DNA from: Polluticaenibacter yanchengensis
GTDB taxonomy: Bacteria > Bacteroidota > Bacteroidia > Chitinophagales > Chitinophagaceae
DNA length: 64,000 nt
NCBI GenBank assembly: GCA_027854065.1
Contig: JAQGEF010000007.1
Span: forward strand, 144,911-208,910
Direction: 5' to 3'
Each line of letters begins with the position of its first letter. Position 1 is the first letter of the stretch. A model generated the notes under the pieces. That model had not been told where the DNA came from. It ran no database searches and was given only the letters and a program-made list of their open reading frames with translations. Shown here one piece after another: positions 45,191-54,001 of this stretch. The translations under genes and the position numbers were made by a program.

Positions 45191-45222
45191 ATTGGAAAAT
45201 TCATGAATAAACTTTAGGTTTG
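45191..45222 (+). promoter_or_regulatory. Probable promoter of the DUF3467 gene
   Basis: ATTG at 45191-45194, a 20-bp spacer and TAGGTTTG at 45215-45222 give a good match to the Bacteroidota promoter. The start codon is 18 bp downstream. Confidence 0.6.
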
Positions 45223-45239
45223 TTTTATAAAAAAATAAC

Positions 45240-45548
45240 ATGTCCGAAAATAAAAACAATCAACTGAACATCGAAATTTCTGAGGAAGTAGCTGAAGGTA
45301 CCTATGCAAATCTTGCAATTATTACACATAGCCATGCAGAGTTTGTAGTAGACTTTGTAAATGTAATGCCGGGAACTCCAAAAAGTAAAGTAAAAAGCCG
45401 CATCATTTTAACACCGCAGCATGCAAAAAGATTAATGCATGCTCTTATTGATAATATCAACAAATATGAAGATGCCAATGGTCATATTAAAGATCTAGAA
45501 AGTGTGGATGTACCGTTAAATTTCGGTGGACCGACGGCACAGGCTTAA
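45240..45548 (+). CDS. DUF3467 family protein
   Basis: A 102-residue protein of the DUF3467 family, found in many bacteria and common in Bacteroidota. The core is EISEEVAEGTYANLAIITHS, FVVDFVNVMPGTPKSKVKSR and ILTPQHAKRLMHAL, the standard family blocks. It is small, soluble and probably cytoplasmic; no catalytic residues are known. It is a single gene with its own promoter and terminator. Confidence 0.92.
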   Translation: MSENKNNQLNIEISEEVAEGTYANLAIITHSHAEFVVDFVNVMPGTPKSKVKSRIILTPQHAKRLMHALIDNINKYEDANGHIKDLESVDVPLNFGGPTAQA

Positions 45549-45573
45549 AATCATTTAAGATAAAAATATGAGA

Positions 45574-45609
45574 AAGCTTTACAATTGATCTGCATTAATT
45601 GTAAAGCTT
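45574..45609 (+). terminator. Terminator of the DUF3467 gene
   Basis: AAGCTTTACAATT and AATTGTAAAGCTT form a perfect 13-bp stem, 25 bp after the stop codon, followed by TTGTTTT. Confidence 0.85.
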
Positions 45610-45611
45610 TT

Positions 45612-46051
45612 GTTTTATTCCTGACTCGTCAATAGTAAAACAGCCCTGTCAACAAATTTTATTGCTGAATAAAAGAACAGCAGTAAAAATGTTTTATAAA
45701 AATTATCGCACCTGGTAAAGAAACCGCTCTGAAATTACAGAACGATTTCTAAATGGAACATTGGATTTAATTAACGCAAAACAATCAGTTACATTTGCCA
45801 TGCGTCCCGGCCCTATTATTTGTAAACCGATATGTATTAAAATATAGAGTACATAAAAGTATCGGACATCGCTTACAGCCCGATTTTTACACATACTTGC
45901 AATATAAGATTCAATACCTGACATGCTTTAATTCGTGAAAGCTGAGTCATTGAGATAAAAGACAAGTCACCAATACCTTTATCTGCCTGATATAATAAAC
46001 AGCGGCTCAAATATAGCGGATAACTCTTCAACAAACAATTATTATTCTTTT
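45612..46051. other. Intergenic region without recognisable genes
   Basis: About 440 bp with a 73-codon minus-strand frame (45703-45924) that lacks any sign of translation and resembles no family. I see no repeat or RNA in it. It leads into structured repeat copy 7. Confidence 0.45.
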
Positions 46052-46220
46052 GGGGCTCTCATCTGAATTCACCTTATTTAAACTTCAGTTCCGGCTGCAA
46101 AAGGCACGGTATTTTGTACGTAAGTTCAACCGGCGCACATGCCTTCCGAAATAAAAATCCTATGCTATCATCCGTACAAAATACTGGCTCGTTCCTCGCC
46201 ACCTTTTGTATCCGGCAGCC
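46052..46220 (-). repeat. Structured interspersed repeat, copy 7 (long-arm form)
   Basis: On the minus strand it starts GGCTGCCGGATACAAAAGG and ends GAGAGCCCC. CCGG pairs with CCGG, and CAAAAGG pairs with CCTTTTG. The hairpin GGCGAG-GAA-CGAGCC is followed by the arm GTATTTTGTACG/CGTACAAAATAC, exactly as in copy 5, but with a different insert between the arms. CTGAA and TTCAG pair in the 3' part. Convergent context. Confidence 0.85.
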
Positions 46221-46316
46221 ACTCACCGGTATCAATCCTGTCAACATTAAAAAAATGGCTAGTGTAGACACACCAGCCGTTACTTAACCCTAAAACAATC
46301 AATTATTCATAAAATA

Positions 46317-48890
46317 TTAATCTTTAATAAATTTGTGAACACAAGTGCTGCCTTCACTATCAGATATTATCATAAAATAAATACCTTTAGTAAGTAGAGA
46401 TACATTTATGTCCATATTTGCCTGGCCATTGGCCGCCTTTAAAGTCATCATCGTTTTGCCTGAATAGTGATCAATCCTGATATGGCTCTTTGCTGAAAGG
46501 CCTGAAACAGTGATGATATTTTTGGCAGGATTGGGAAATAACTTTATTGCACTTTCACTATTAATTATATTTAGAGATATAATTCTGGACAAAGTAGAAG
46601 TTCCGTTGACATCCACCTGGTTCAACCGGTAATAGTTGATACCGTTTACCGGATGATGATCGGAAAAATCATATAATAACTGGCTGCTGCTATTACCACC
46701 GGAAACTTTAGAATTTAAATAACCGATATTATTCCAGATATTGCCATCAGTACTTTTTTGGATGTGGAAGCCTTTATTGTTTTGTTCAGAACCGGTTGTC
46801 CAACTTAAAACGGCAGTACCTGATTTTTGTATAACAGAAAAACTCAGCAGATTTACCGGTAATACGATCGGGTATGAAACATAATAATCTTCAATTTCCC
46901 CGTTAATGACAGCTACTGCCCCATTCTGAGCCTTGGTAAATAAAGTATTTTCTGCCGTTGCGGCTATTCTGACAGCACCTGAAGATGCCCCTGTATTTGT
47001 ACCGCCGTTATTAAATATAAAAGGCACCTGAAATAATACCGGACTGCCGTGTAGTTTACTGCCTGTTACAAAAATATCATCCGCATCTGTAAAAACACCA
47101 TTACCGTTCGCGTCAAACCAAACACCATAATAAACCAGTTTGCCTGGTGAACTGTTACCATTTACCGTAATATTAAAGTTCATATTTATTGTAGCCTGCT
47201 TCCAATCGAAACCTTCAAATACAAACGGGTTAAATTGCGAACCATCACCTGTTACACCAACTTCTTCGCTGGTTATAAACAAACCTCCGTTCCTGCCTGC
47301 ATTCGCCTGGTTGGCCTGGTTCGGATAACTGGTATTATTGCCCAGCCATACCCTGCCGTTATTGCTTAGGTCCAATGATAATAAGCTGGCAGAAGCCTGT
47401 GGCCAGGTAACCGTTGCAGCAGCTACCGGCAGATTGCCGTAATCACAACTGGCGACAGATACTGTTACCGGGGCACTTGCAGGACTGAAGCAATTATTAG
47501 CTGTATTGTAGTAAAAAGCATAGTAGGTACCGGCACCGGCATTATTGGCCACCGCAGCTGTAAGTGGTGTACCGGAATGTGTATTATTCGTAAACCATAC
47601 CAGGCTGGAACTACCGGGGATTGTTCCGGAATGAACAGCATTCAGGTTATACCCGGTAGCCGGACAATGAGCCATAACGCCTGTACTACTTAGCGTAGGC
47701 GCATTGCTACCTGCCGGGCAGGCAATAACGGAAAGACAAACATTCCCGATATTATTGGTAAGATTGGAACTAATGCTGACGATCCTGGAAGCGGAGTTGG
47801 TAAATGCGGCAGGATTAGTACTGCAGCCTGCATTTAACTGGCCGCTTGCATTGGTGACATTTACGCTGATAGTGGCAGTGGTACCAGCAGCTATTGAATA
47901 GCCTGTTGCAGTAACAGAAGTACCACCTGCGGTAGCTGTAACAGTACCTCCTGTTAAACCGGTAACGACCACATTTGGCGTACCTGCTATTCTTAAACCG
48001 GCAGGCAGATTATCTGTAAAGTTAAGCCCTGTTTGGGCAATGCTGCCGCTACTGTTATTGGCAATTGTAAATGTATAGGTAGCTGTACCTCCGTTAATAA
48101 TTGTAGAAGGGGCTACACTTTTGGTGAGAGTTGGATTGGGCGCTACGGATATTGAGAAATTATCATACATATAATAAACCGTTTGATAATAACTGCTACT
48201 GTAAGGGATGGATGATACGCCGGGACGGAACTGTCCTACGGTCATATATTGTTCTCCGCCTGTTGCTTTGTATTCTAATGTTACCTGCTGCCATGTATTA
48301 CGCGAGGCACTCCCGTAAACGGTGGTATTTGTTGCAGGGATTAAAGTTCTTCCTGAGCCAAATGAGTTTACAATGGAACCTTGCCCTGAGTTTCCTGCAT
48401 TGGAACTGGTGGGAGCACTTGTTGAAAAACAAAGGCCAAGATACCCACGCTCAGAAGCAGGAAGGTCCAGGTAAGTAGCACCTGAAGGGAAAGAAGGCAG
48501 ATTGGTACCGTATAAATGTGACACCCAGAATGTAATAATATAAGTGCGGCCTGCTATCATGGATGTTGAAAACTGGTTGGTAGCATATTCTTTGTAATCA
48601 ATGCCGTAATTCTCCAGAAAAGCCCCAAGATAGCCGCGGCCACTTTGCGCGGCCCCGACTGTACTATTGTGTGAAAAACCACATGAATTTAAATAATCAC
48701 TTGTAGCGGCTGTTGGGGTATGCCAACCGGTGACATAATCTACGGAATAAAAATCATAGGTGGAATAATAGGGCGGGCAGTAAGTATATGTTTCAAAACC
48801 CGGATTAGAGATAGACTGCGCAAGGCTTTGAAACGTATTGATAAAAAATAATGATATTGTGAACAAAAAAATCCTGTATAACTGTTTCAT
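46317..48890 (-). CDS. Type IX-secreted protein with GEVED domain
   Basis: An 857-residue surface protein. It starts with a signal peptide and an N-terminal jelly-roll-like region (ISNPGFETYTYCPPYYSTYD, up to about residue 250). A DUF11-type repeat follows (SVAPSTIINGGTATYTFTIA, to about 385), then Ig-like segments and a GEVED domain (about 560-680, DANGNGVFTDADDIFVTG, EIEDYYV). The end is a type A T9SS sorting domain (NPAKNIITVSG, TKGIYFMII). The segment LPVNLLSFSVIQKSGTAVLS before it is typical of T9SS cargo. It would be exported through the Por system and anchored at the surface. A short exported protein gene lies 10 bp upstream on the same strand. Confidence 0.88.
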   Translation of the reverse strand: MKQLYRIFLFTISLFFINTFQSLAQSISNPGFETYTYCPPYYSTYDFYSVDYVTGWHTPTAATSDYLNSCGFSHNSTVGAAQSGRGYLGAFLENYGIDYKEYATNQFSTSMIAGRTYIITFWVSHLYGTNLPSFPSGATYLDLPASERGYLGLCFSTSAPTSSNAGNSGQGSIVNSFGSGRTLIPATNTTVYGSASRNTWQQVTLEYKATGGEQYMTVGQFRPGVSSIPYSSSYYQTVYYMYDNFSISVAPNPTLTKSVAPSTIINGGTATYTFTIANNSSGSIAQTGLNFTDNLPAGLRIAGTPNVVVTGLTGGTVTATAGGTSVTATGYSIAAGTTATISVNVTNASGQLNAGCSTNPAAFTNSASRIVSISSNLTNNIGNVCLSVIACPAGSNAPTLSSTGVMAHCPATGYNLNAVHSGTIPGSSSLVWFTNNTHSGTPLTAAVANNAGAGTYYAFYYNTANNCFSPASAPVTVSVASCDYGNLPVAAATVTWPQASASLLSLDLSNNGRVWLGNNTSYPNQANQANAGRNGGLFITSEEVGVTGDGSQFNPFVFEGFDWKQATINMNFNITVNGNSSPGKLVYYGVWFDANGNGVFTDADDIFVTGSKLHGSPVLFQVPFIFNNGGTNTGASSGAVRIAATAENTLFTKAQNGAVAVINGEIEDYYVSYPIVLPVNLLSFSVIQKSGTAVLSWTTGSEQNNKGFHIQKSTDGNIWNNIGYLNSKVSGGNSSSQLLYDFSDHHPVNGINYYRLNQVDVNGTSTLSRIISLNIINSESAIKLFPNPAKNIITVSGLSAKSHIRIDHYSGKTMMTLKAANGQANMDINVSLLTKGIYFMIISDSEGSTCVHKFIKD

Positions 48891-48900
48891 TGGGGTTGGG

Positions 48901-49344
48901 TTATTTAGTGATGATTGAGAATACCGGTGTACTTATCATTTCTGATGTTTTTTTGGTTTGACAGGTAAAATAAACTGTGTCTTTAACATCTCTTACTGTT
49001 AAGAAAAACCTGGAAGCGACAGGAGATAAACCAAGGGTTTCAGAGACTTTGATCGTTGACAAATCATACATTAAGCCTTCCTGAGCAGGCAAAGAGAGTT
49101 TTAATTCATCACCAGCATCTAACACTTTTAAAGATTCTGCTGAGAATACTATTTTGACCTGGCTTTCTTCTCCGGCAGGCAATAAAAGATAATTGTACCT
49201 GATTATTTTTCCTGCTGCCGTTTTTAAACTGCCTGCTTTGGTGGTCTGGGCATTGGAAACTAGAGTAGCTGATAGGAGCAATCCTAAAAGAAATAGTTTT
49301 CTCCTGAGAAATGTACACATAGAAAAAATGTAGGAATGTTTCAT
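48901..49344 (-). CDS. Small exported protein of unknown function
   Basis: A 147-residue protein. A signal peptide is present (RRKLFLLGLLLSATLVSNAQ); either the ATG at 49344 or the one at 49320 may be the start, with the second giving a more usual signal length. The mature part is mostly beta-strand (YNYLLLPAGEESQVKIVFSA, ELKLSLPAQEGLMYDL), perhaps one Ig-like fold. It is followed by the T9SS protein gene after 10 bp and is probably translated with it, so the two may interact at the surface. No family recognised. Confidence 0.72.
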   Translation of the reverse strand: MKHSYIFSMCTFLRRKLFLLGLLLSATLVSNAQTTKAGSLKTAAGKIIRYNYLLLPAGEESQVKIVFSAESLKVLDAGDELKLSLPAQEGLMYDLSTIKVSETLGLSPVASRFFLTVRDVKDTVYFTCQTKKTSEMISTPVFSIITK

Positions 49345-49388
49345 GATTAATGTGGGTATTTAAAATTGAATGTGCGGTTGGTAATATG

Positions 49389-49419
49389 GGATCCTTTTAT
49401 GATTACACTTGAAGGATCC
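49389..49419. repeat. Inverted repeat upstream of the exported protein gene
   Basis: GGATCCTT and AAGGATCC form an 8-bp stem around a 15-base loop, 45 bp upstream of the start at 49344. It could be part of a leader or an operator; no regulator is known. Confidence 0.45.
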
Positions 49420-49994
49420 TCATTTTAAAATATTATTGCAATAGTCAAGGGGAATATGGGGTTATTGTTGTTTAATGTCACCTGGTTTAAACGGTGTCAA
49501 AACTATTTCAGAATTTAAGAATAACTGTTTTTTGGCATACATCAGTGATACAACAAATAAAAAATATTATATAAATATTTCATTACTAATAAATTATGTA
49601 AAAACATCAAAAAACAAACGAGATGGAATATTTATCTAAAAATACCTGTTGTTGTACCTGTGTTGTACCTCAACAGCCTTAGTTATATTGTTTTTTATTT
49701 ACCTTTGAAAACGACAATTCCTTAACACTATTAAAAAAAACATGTTGAAACCCTTAACTACTACTGTACCCTTATTTAGCTTTCTTACATTTTGCAGCCG
49801 GCCCTATTATTATCAAATATTTCTTTTATATAAAAAAGTGGCCAATCAGCACCATTATTAAAAAAATAGAATATATTTATCGCTGATCGTGCGATCCAAT
49901 ACAATGGAATTAGGGTTGGTTGGATCGGGAAAGTACTTCTTAACTTATACTTTATATTTAAAATCTGCTCTATAGATTTTAATCCCAAAACAAA
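49420..49994. other. Long intergenic region between divergent genes
   Basis: About 575 bp with no supported gene. GTTGTACCT occurs twice, 11 bp apart, at about 49651-49670, followed by CAACA, giving a small symmetrical block. TACCTTTG at 49700-49707 fits a -7 element but lies 290 bp from the next plus-strand gene. A minus-strand frame at 49785-50087 overlaps the regulator gene and is not credible. Confidence 0.4.
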
Positions 49995-51557
49995 ATGAAT
50001 TATCATACATATAATTTCATAAACAGGCTTATGTGTGCCTGTGTCATATTTGTGGTATCCCTGCATGCTTCTACATCCTCTGCTCAAAAATTAACACCAG
50101 GCCAGATTGATTCTTTATTGATAAAAGAGGCTTATTACATTGTACAAAGCAAATCCTTTGATGAAGCGCTGAAATGGAATGACAGTCTTTTACTATTATC
50201 CCAAAAACAACATTATACAAGAGGGGTACTTTTGGCTAAACTGAATATTGCTAACAGATACTGGAATTACGGAAAACTGGATGAATGTATCGGCTTATTG
50301 AATGAAATCAGAAAAACTGCGGAAACAGAACTACCGTCTGATGTATATATTATGGCAAGGGTTTGTCAATATTATTCCCAGGCATATAATACTTTAGCTT
50401 TGTTTCCACTTAGCCTTGACAATAACCTGAAAGCTATTTCATTTGCTCTGAAAATAGATTCCGCCAATGTGAGGAATAGTGTGATATCAAATATTTATTT
50501 AACGAGATCCAATATTTTCAATAATCTTAAACAAAGCGATTCCTCTAAATACTATTTATTAAAGTCCTATGAGTTTAAAAAGAATGCGGTGGTCCTTGTT
50601 ACCCTGGCGTCATACTATATGCAACAGGATGTAAATGATGATTCTGCTAAGCGATACCTGGATAAAGCAATGGCATATATCAATAACAAGGAAAAAAGGA
50701 TGCGTGAATACGACAAATCTGTTACGTATTTTACCTACGGTAAATACTACCTTAATAAACATAATTACGGGCTTGCCACTGAATATATGGAAAAGGCCCT
50801 GGCATTCGGATTGAACAAAAAAAACTACAATCACTTATCAGATATCTACCGGCACCTGGTGCTATGTTATAAAAGATTAGACAATATAGTAATGGAGAAT
50901 AAATACCTTGCTAAATACAATGAACTAAAGGATAGTATTAATGAATCGCAGGCCAGACTAATTGAAGATTCTATAAAAAAAATAGAGGAACAGGAAAATA
51001 AAGTGATAGCAAAAAATAAAACGCTATTTATTTATACCAGCTGCGGCATAATTATCATTTCAGGATTATTAATTGCTTTAATCCGGAATAACAGAAAAAA
51101 GCAAAAAAAGTTGCTGGCAAAGGAAGCTATCATCAGGAAAAATATGGAGTTGCTGGAAATGAAACATGAAGAGGTAGAACTACTCAAAAAGCGGGTAGAA
51201 GCTGAAAAAGCTTTTATAATGGAAAAAGAGGAGGAAGCAGAAGTACTTAAAAGAAAAATAAACAATATTACTGATGAACTAAAAGAATTGGCGCAGGATA
51301 ATGACCCGCTACTATTATCGAAGTTCCAGGAAGCCTACCCTGAGATCATTAATAAACTACTGTCCATTAATCCAGGATTAACACAACCTGATCTTGTATT
51401 TTGTATTTACCTCTGGTTGGGATTTTCATCGAAAGAAATTGCGAATTATACTTTTACCCAACACCGCTCTATGCAGACCAAGAAGTACAGGCTTCGTAAA
51501 AAGCTCGATCTTAGTTCTGAGGTGGACTTATACCTGTTTTTAAGAAATGAACTATAA
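49995..51557 (+). CDS. TPR-containing membrane regulator with C-terminal HTH
   Basis: A 520-residue protein. A signal peptide or signal anchor (residues about 12-30) is followed by TPR-like helical repeats (35-310, periplasmic). A membrane helix (LFIYTSCGIIIISGLLIALI, about 345-365) leads to a cytoplasmic coiled coil (370-435, rich in Glu and Lys) and a C-terminal LuxR-like helix-turn-helix (residues 455-520; LGFSSKEIANYTFTQHRSMQ). This layout is common in Bacteroidota, where such proteins sense periplasmic state and control nearby genes. Target genes are unknown, though the divergent T9SS operon is a candidate. The gene ends 28 bp before a structured repeat. Confidence 0.85.
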   Translation: MNYHTYNFINRLMCACVIFVVSLHASTSSAQKLTPGQIDSLLIKEAYYIVQSKSFDEALKWNDSLLLLSQKQHYTRGVLLAKLNIANRYWNYGKLDECIGLLNEIRKTAETELPSDVYIMARVCQYYSQAYNTLALFPLSLDNNLKAISFALKIDSANVRNSVISNIYLTRSNIFNNLKQSDSSKYYLLKSYEFKKNAVVLVTLASYYMQQDVNDDSAKRYLDKAMAYINNKEKRMREYDKSVTYFTYGKYYLNKHNYGLATEYMEKALAFGLNKKNYNHLSDIYRHLVLCYKRLDNIVMENKYLAKYNELKDSINESQARLIEDSIKKIEEQENKVIAKNKTLFIYTSCGIIIISGLLIALIRNNRKKQKKLLAKEAIIRKNMELLEMKHEEVELLKKRVEAEKAFIMEKEEEAEVLKRKINNITDELKELAQDNDPLLLSKFQEAYPEIINKLLSINPGLTQPDLVFCIYLWLGFSSKEIANYTFTQHRSMQTKKYRLRKKLDLSSEVDLYLFLRNEL

Positions 51558-51585
51558 TGCGTTGAATATAGTATAGATGCAGAAA

Positions 51586-51728
51586 GGCTGCAGGATACAG
51601 CGGGCAGGCGTAACTGACGCCTGGTACGAGCCCGCAAGGTGATATGTACTTTAAAATATAAAGGCGAGTACGACACCCCGCAGTAGCCTGAACAAAGGCT
51701 TAATAAAGTGCTAAAAGCTGACAGCCCC
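51586..51728 (+). repeat. Structured interspersed repeat, copy 8
   Basis: It starts GGCTGCAGGATACAGCGGGC and ends GACAGCCCC. CAGG pairs with CCTG, TAC with GTA and GCGGG with CCCGC. The tandem-GA hairpin is changed: GCGGGC and GCCCGC enclose an inner AGGCG...CGCCT stem, and GTACGAG is kept. The inner arm GTACT pairs with AGTAC. Convergent context. Confidence 0.82.
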
Positions 51729-51739
51729 AAATTAACTGC

Positions 51740-51780
51740 AATAAAAAAAGGTTGAATTAAATGTATTCAACCTTTTTATT
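51740..51780. terminator. Bidirectional terminator
   Basis: AAAAAGGTTGAA and TTCAACCTTTTT form a stem around a 9-base loop, immediately before the end of the convergent hydrolase gene. As at several sites, a structured repeat lies just upstream of the terminator. Confidence 0.8.
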
Positions 51781-51781
51781 A

Positions 51782-52543
51782 TTAATTACTTACTTTTTTC
51801 AGGAATTTGTCTAAAATAACATTGAACTCTCCGGGCACTTCCATCATTGGAGCGTGGCCACATTTATCTATAAAATAAAGTTCGCTGTTTTTAATCAACT
51901 TATGGAATTCTTCTGCCACGTATGGCGGGGTAATAATATCATCTTTGCCCCATATCAGCAGGGTTGGAACATTAATCTGGTGCAATTCATTTTCCAGATT
52001 ATTGCGAATGGCAGATTTAGCCAGGGCAATAATTTTAATTACTTTCAACCGGTTATTGGTGATATTAAAAACTTCGTCCACCAATTCTTCTGTTGCCATT
52101 GCCGGGTCGTAAAATGTTACCTCGGTCTTTTTACGGATATATTCTCTGTCTCCGCGTTTAGGGTAAGAATCCCCCATGCCATTTTCGAACAAGCCGGAAC
52201 TACCGGTGAGTATCAGGGATTTTATATTTTCCGGGTGCTTTATAACGTGTACCAGCCCAACATGACCGCCAAGGCTGTTGCCTAACAAATGAATGTTTTT
52301 ATAGCCTAATGTTTCAATAAATTTATTGACATATTTTTCAAGGCCACCAACAGTTGTGTTAAAGATATCCAGATCGAATAATGGCAGTAATGGCACAACG
52401 ACTTTATAGTTTTGGGAGAAATGATCTACCAAATCCCTGAAATTACTTAATGCACCAAAAAGCCCATGAAGCAGCACCAGCGGCTCTCCTTGTCCTTCCT
52501 CTATATAACTAAATTTATCTTTCGTCTTTATTTGATAATCCAT
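51782..52543 (-). CDS. Alpha/beta hydrolase
   Basis: A 253-residue cytoplasmic alpha/beta hydrolase of the Pfam alpha/beta fold-1 type. The oxyanion region is LVLLHGLFGALSNF (residues 22-35), the nucleophile elbow GNSLGGHVG (Ser near 93), the acid WGKDDIITPP (Asp near 196) and the catalytic His CGHAPMMEVP (near 228). It should hydrolyse an ester or C-C bond. The nucleophile order and lid length resemble proteins such as MhpC and 2-succinyl-6-hydroxy-cyclohexadiene carboxylate synthase-like enzymes, but the substrate is not clear. It is a single gene after a 156-bp gap. Confidence 0.88.
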   Translation of the reverse strand: MDYQIKTKDKFSYIEEGQGEPLVLLHGLFGALSNFRDLVDHFSQNYKVVVPLLPLFDLDIFNTTVGGLEKYVNKFIETLGYKNIHLLGNSLGGHVGLVHVIKHPENIKSLILTGSSGLFENGMGDSYPKRGDREYIRKKTEVTFYDPAMATEELVDEVFNITNNRLKVIKIIALAKSAIRNNLENELHQINVPTLLIWGKDDIITPPYVAEEFHKLIKNSELYFIDKCGHAPMMEVPGEFNVILDKFLKKVSN

Positions 52544-52699
52544 TTTTTCTTGTAATATCTTAATATAAAGTTGTTATTTACATTTTACTAAATGCGGTTC
52601 TTTACTATACGGCGACTTTCTCTAACAAGATATTTCTCGGCTAAAATAAAGGATTTACCATAATTGTAATCCATTAGAGCGAAAATTTTTTAAATAGCC

Positions 52700-53233
52700 T
52701 TAAGACCCGGAGTCATGAAGACCATTAAAAAATTCTTTTAATTCCGAAAACATATCCTGAAATACTGGTAAAATTTTACCGATATTATTGATAACATAGG
52801 GTCCCCATGGCTGTATATATGGCCAGAGTACAGAACCGGCAAGTGTTTCGGGTTTAATAATACCAATATTTCCGGCATAAAAAACTATCACGCTTATAAA
52901 TATTAAATACCAGGCTACATAAAGCAAAATACCTCCCAACCTGTTTATCCAGCCCAGTAATGCCAGTTGCACCACTTTTTCAATGAACCTGGCGCCCAGC
53001 CTTACCAGCAATACCGCTAAAAGAAATACCAATACAAATGACAACAGTGGTAGTACAGATTTTGCGACACTGCTGTTATCCCCTAAATAAGCGGCTACCA
53101 CTGTACTGAATTTCATGGCGGCCAACAAGCCGATAATATAAGAAACAAATGTAAATACCGATAGAATTAACCCTTTTGAGAACCCTTTTATCGCACCAAT
53201 AATAATAAGGACTCCGAGTATGATATCGATCAT
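52700..53233 (-). CDS. CvpA family membrane protein
   Basis: A 177-residue protein with four hydrophobic helices (about residues 2-20, 25-50, 60-88 and 98-122). The family start IDIILGVLIIIGAIKGFSKG and the following LILSVFTFV are typical of CvpA. Members are linked to colicin V production and envelope stress tolerance, with unclear biochemical activity. The start codon overlaps the stop of the cyclophilin gene by 4 bp (ATGA), so the two are translationally coupled. Confidence 0.88.
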   Translation of the reverse strand: MIDIILGVLIIIGAIKGFSKGLILSVFTFVSYIIGLLAAMKFSTVVAAYLGDNSSVAKSVLPLLSFVLVFLLAVLLVRLGARFIEKVVQLALLGWINRLGGILLYVAWYLIFISVIVFYAGNIGIIKPETLAGSVLWPYIQPWGPYVINNIGKILPVFQDMFSELKEFFNGLHDSGS

Positions 53234-53979
53234 TTCTTCTTAAGTTTACTTACTATAAACAGCAACATCGGCTCATCATTTTCAGGCCTGTCCATAGGAC
53301 CGGTCTTTACCTGTTGTAACTGATCTAAAACATCCAATCCTTCTTCCGTAATACCAAAAACAGTATAGTTGTTATCTAAATGGGGAATTCCCCCTTTGGT
53401 AGTGTATAACTGATACTGTGCTTCGTTTAATTTTAAACCACGACGTTCCGCATATTGTTTTAAATCGGCAAGCGTATATACTTTTCCCTGCGATATATAA
53501 AACTGGCAATTACTGCTGGCCTTCTCAGAATTATTATCTCTTGCAGCTGCCAGCGTTCCCCGTTCGTGAAAAATTCCGAGATCTGTTTTTATTTCCGCAG
53601 GGATTCTGCCTCCTTTTGCTTCTCCTTCGCCAAGTGTTTCACCTGCTTTCGCTCCCCTGCTATTAGGATCACCGCCCTGAATCATGAAATCTTTAATAAT
53701 CCTGTGAAATAATAAGCCGTTGTAAAAACCACTATCTACTTTATTTACAAAATTATCTCTGTGTAATGGTGTTTCATTATACAAGCGTAAGACCATATTG
53801 CCTTTATTCGTTATTACCAATACCCGGTAAGCATCATTTTTAGAACTGTACTTTTTTTTGTACGTTTTTAAAATAGATTTTTCTTCTGCCGTTAAATGTT
53901 TTGTTACTGAACGCTGACTACCGCAAGCAGACAATAATGCGACGCTTACCAGCACCAGCAATGATAGTAATTTGTTCAT
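53230..53979 (-). CDS. Cyclophilin-type peptidyl-prolyl isomerase, lipoprotein
   Basis: A 249-residue cyclophilin that speeds up cis/trans isomerisation before proline. The lipoprotein signal (VALLSAC, Cys19) places it on a membrane facing the periplasm. The cyclophilin core has LHRDNFVNKVDSGFYNGLLF, HRIIKDFMIQGGDP (catalytic Arg of FHRIxxxFMxQGGD, here LFHRI), ASSNCQFYIS and YTVFGITEEG. An insertion of about 30 residues between the strands (YTLADLKQYAERRGLKLN) is common in Bacteroidota homologues. Followed, with overlap, by the CvpA gene; 22 bp separate it from the gene upstream. Confidence 0.93.
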   Translation of the reverse strand: MNKLLSLLVLVSVALLSACGSQRSVTKHLTAEEKSILKTYKKKYSSKNDAYRVLVITNKGNMVLRLYNETPLHRDNFVNKVDSGFYNGLLFHRIIKDFMIQGGDPNSRGAKAGETLGEGEAKGGRIPAEIKTDLGIFHERGTLAAARDNNSEKASSNCQFYISQGKVYTLADLKQYAERRGLKLNEAQYQLYTTKGGIPHLDNNYTVFGITEEGLDVLDQLQQVKTGPMDRPENDEPMLLFIVSKLKKK

Positions 53980-54001
53980 AAACTCGGATTCTTCTTATTT
54001 T

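Noticed and set aside
45703-45924. 73-codon minus-strand ORF in the gap before repeat copy 7
   Set aside because: No signal, family or promoter evidence, and the gap is AT-rich.
46074-46271. 65-codon minus-strand ORF with a lipobox-like start
   Set aside because: Almost wholly inside structured repeat copy 7.
49785-50087. 100-codon minus-strand ORF
   Set aside because: Overlaps the start of the TPR/HTH regulator gene and lacks protein-like patterns.
51854-52285. 143-codon ORF on the plus strand
   Set aside because: Antisense to the alpha/beta hydrolase gene with a complete catalytic triad.
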